A stretch of 6,550 nt of DNA from Deltaproteobacteria bacterium (lineage in GTDB: Bacteria; Myxococcota; Myxococcia; Myxococcales; 40CM-4-68-19). The translations under genes were made by a program, and so were the position numbers. The notes beneath the pieces were generated by a model. It was not told the origin of the DNA, did not search any database, and saw only the letters and a list, made by a program, of their open reading frames with translations. Below are positions 6,095 to 6,550 of this stretch, in pieces. Position 1 is the stretch's first letter, and each line of letters begins with the position of its first letter. The stretch is taken from contig VBLM01000458.1 of assembly GCA_005879095.1 (NCBI GenBank), forward strand, positions 1 to 6,550, given 5' to 3'.

Positions 6095-6550
6095 GAATCA
6101 CCGACATGCTCCGGTTCGCCGCCGAGCGCGGGGAGCCGGTCTTCTCCTTCGAATTCTTCCCGCCGAAGAACGATTCGGGTGTGAATTCCCTGTTCGAGAC
6201 CCTGCGCGCCCTGCGCCCGCTGGCGCCCTCCTTCGTCAGCGTCACCTGGGGCGCGGGCGGATCGACCCGCGGCCGCACCCTCGAGATGGTGACGCGCATC
6301 AAGCGCGAGACCGAGATCGAGGCGATGGCCCACCTCACCTGCGTGGGAGCCTCACGGCACGACCTCGAGGAACAGCTCGCCGTGATCTGTGACGCCGGCA
6401 TCACCAACGTGCTGGCGCTGCGGGGAGATCCGCCGCGCGGCCAGCGCGAGTTCATCCCGCATCCCGAGGGCCTGGCGCACGCGAGCGATCTCATCCAGAT
6501 CGCGCGCGAGGTGAGCGAAAAGCGCGGCGTCAAGCTCTGCATCGGCGGCG
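6091..6550 (+). CDS. metF: 5,10-methylenetetrahydrofolate reductase, N-terminal 153 residues (runs off right edge)
   Basis: This cytoplasmic FAD enzyme reduces 5,10-methylene-THF to 5-methyl-THF, the methyl donor for methionine synthesis. The N-terminal half of the TIM barrel is present. FSFEFFPPK (18-26) carries E21, equivalent to the catalytic Glu28 of E. coli MetF. SVTWGAGGSTRGRT follows (about 50-63), then AHLTCVG and LALRGDPP with D113, equivalent to the flavin-tuning Asp120. ATG 6091 overlaps the phosphatase stop as ATGA. GGAG at 6076-6079 lies 11 nt upstream, a slightly long spacing, which together with the overlap suggests translational coupling. ATG 6106 is a possible later start with no better ribosome binding site. 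No metal- or cobalamin-responsive element or SAM riboswitch can be seen upstream, since the gene is embedded behind the phosphatase. Confidence 0.96.
   Translation, partial: MRITDMLRFAAERGEPVFSFEFFPPKNDSGVNSLFETLRALRPLAPSFVSVTWGAGGSTRGRTLEMVTRIKRETEIEAMAHLTCVGASRHDLEEQLAVICDAGITNVLALRGDPPRGQREFIPHPEGLAHASDLIQIAREVSEKRGVKLCIGG

Noticed and set aside
1..6550. CRISPR arrays, tRNA or rRNA genes, insertion sequences, riboswitches
   Set aside because: No regularly spaced repeats, cloverleaf-like segments, transposase motifs or terminal inverted repeats were seen on reading both strands.

Overview
The window is very GC-rich bacterial DNA with strong third-position GC and long spurious antisense reading frames. 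The gene content (an AddAB-type recombination nuclease, a small exported TPR protein with an Ala/Pro-rich linker, a purple-acid-phosphatase-like lipoprotein, and MetF) and the GC level would suit a myxobacterium or related deltaproteobacterial lineage. That placement is inference, because nothing here is a taxonomic marker.

The layout is two divergent transcription units around a 79-bp gap at 4690-4768. Leftwards (minus strand): a small secreted TPR protein (4689-4171); 34 bp later an AddB-like nuclease subunit (4136-1106) whose reading frame is broken once at about 3471-3484; then an AddA/RecB-like helicase (from 1113, running off the left edge at 1) whose GTG start overlaps the AddB stop by 8 bp. 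Rightwards (plus strand): a PAP-like metallophosphoesterase lipoprotein (4769-6094), then metF (from 6091, running off the right edge) in a 4-bp ATGA overlap.

The two leftward enzyme genes would form one heterodimeric helicase-nuclease that processes double-strand DNA ends for RecA-dependent repair. The AddB-like subunit supplies a RecB-family nuclease domain with an AddB-type four-cysteine Fe-S staple. The AddA-like subunit supplies the ATP-driven motor. The rightward pair joins an envelope phosphatase-like protein to a cytoplasmic one-carbon enzyme, a pairing with no obvious biochemical reason.

The most notable feature is the AddB break. The zero-frame ends CTC TAG C, preceded by GAGG, and the rest of the conserved protein continues in the +1 frame. 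This layout resembles the prfB (RF2) +1 programmed frameshift site. A plain frameshift mutation or a sequencing error remains a serious alternative. I see no RNA genes, CRISPR, insertion sequences or attachment sites, and the rest of the window looks like ordinary chromosomal housekeeping DNA.
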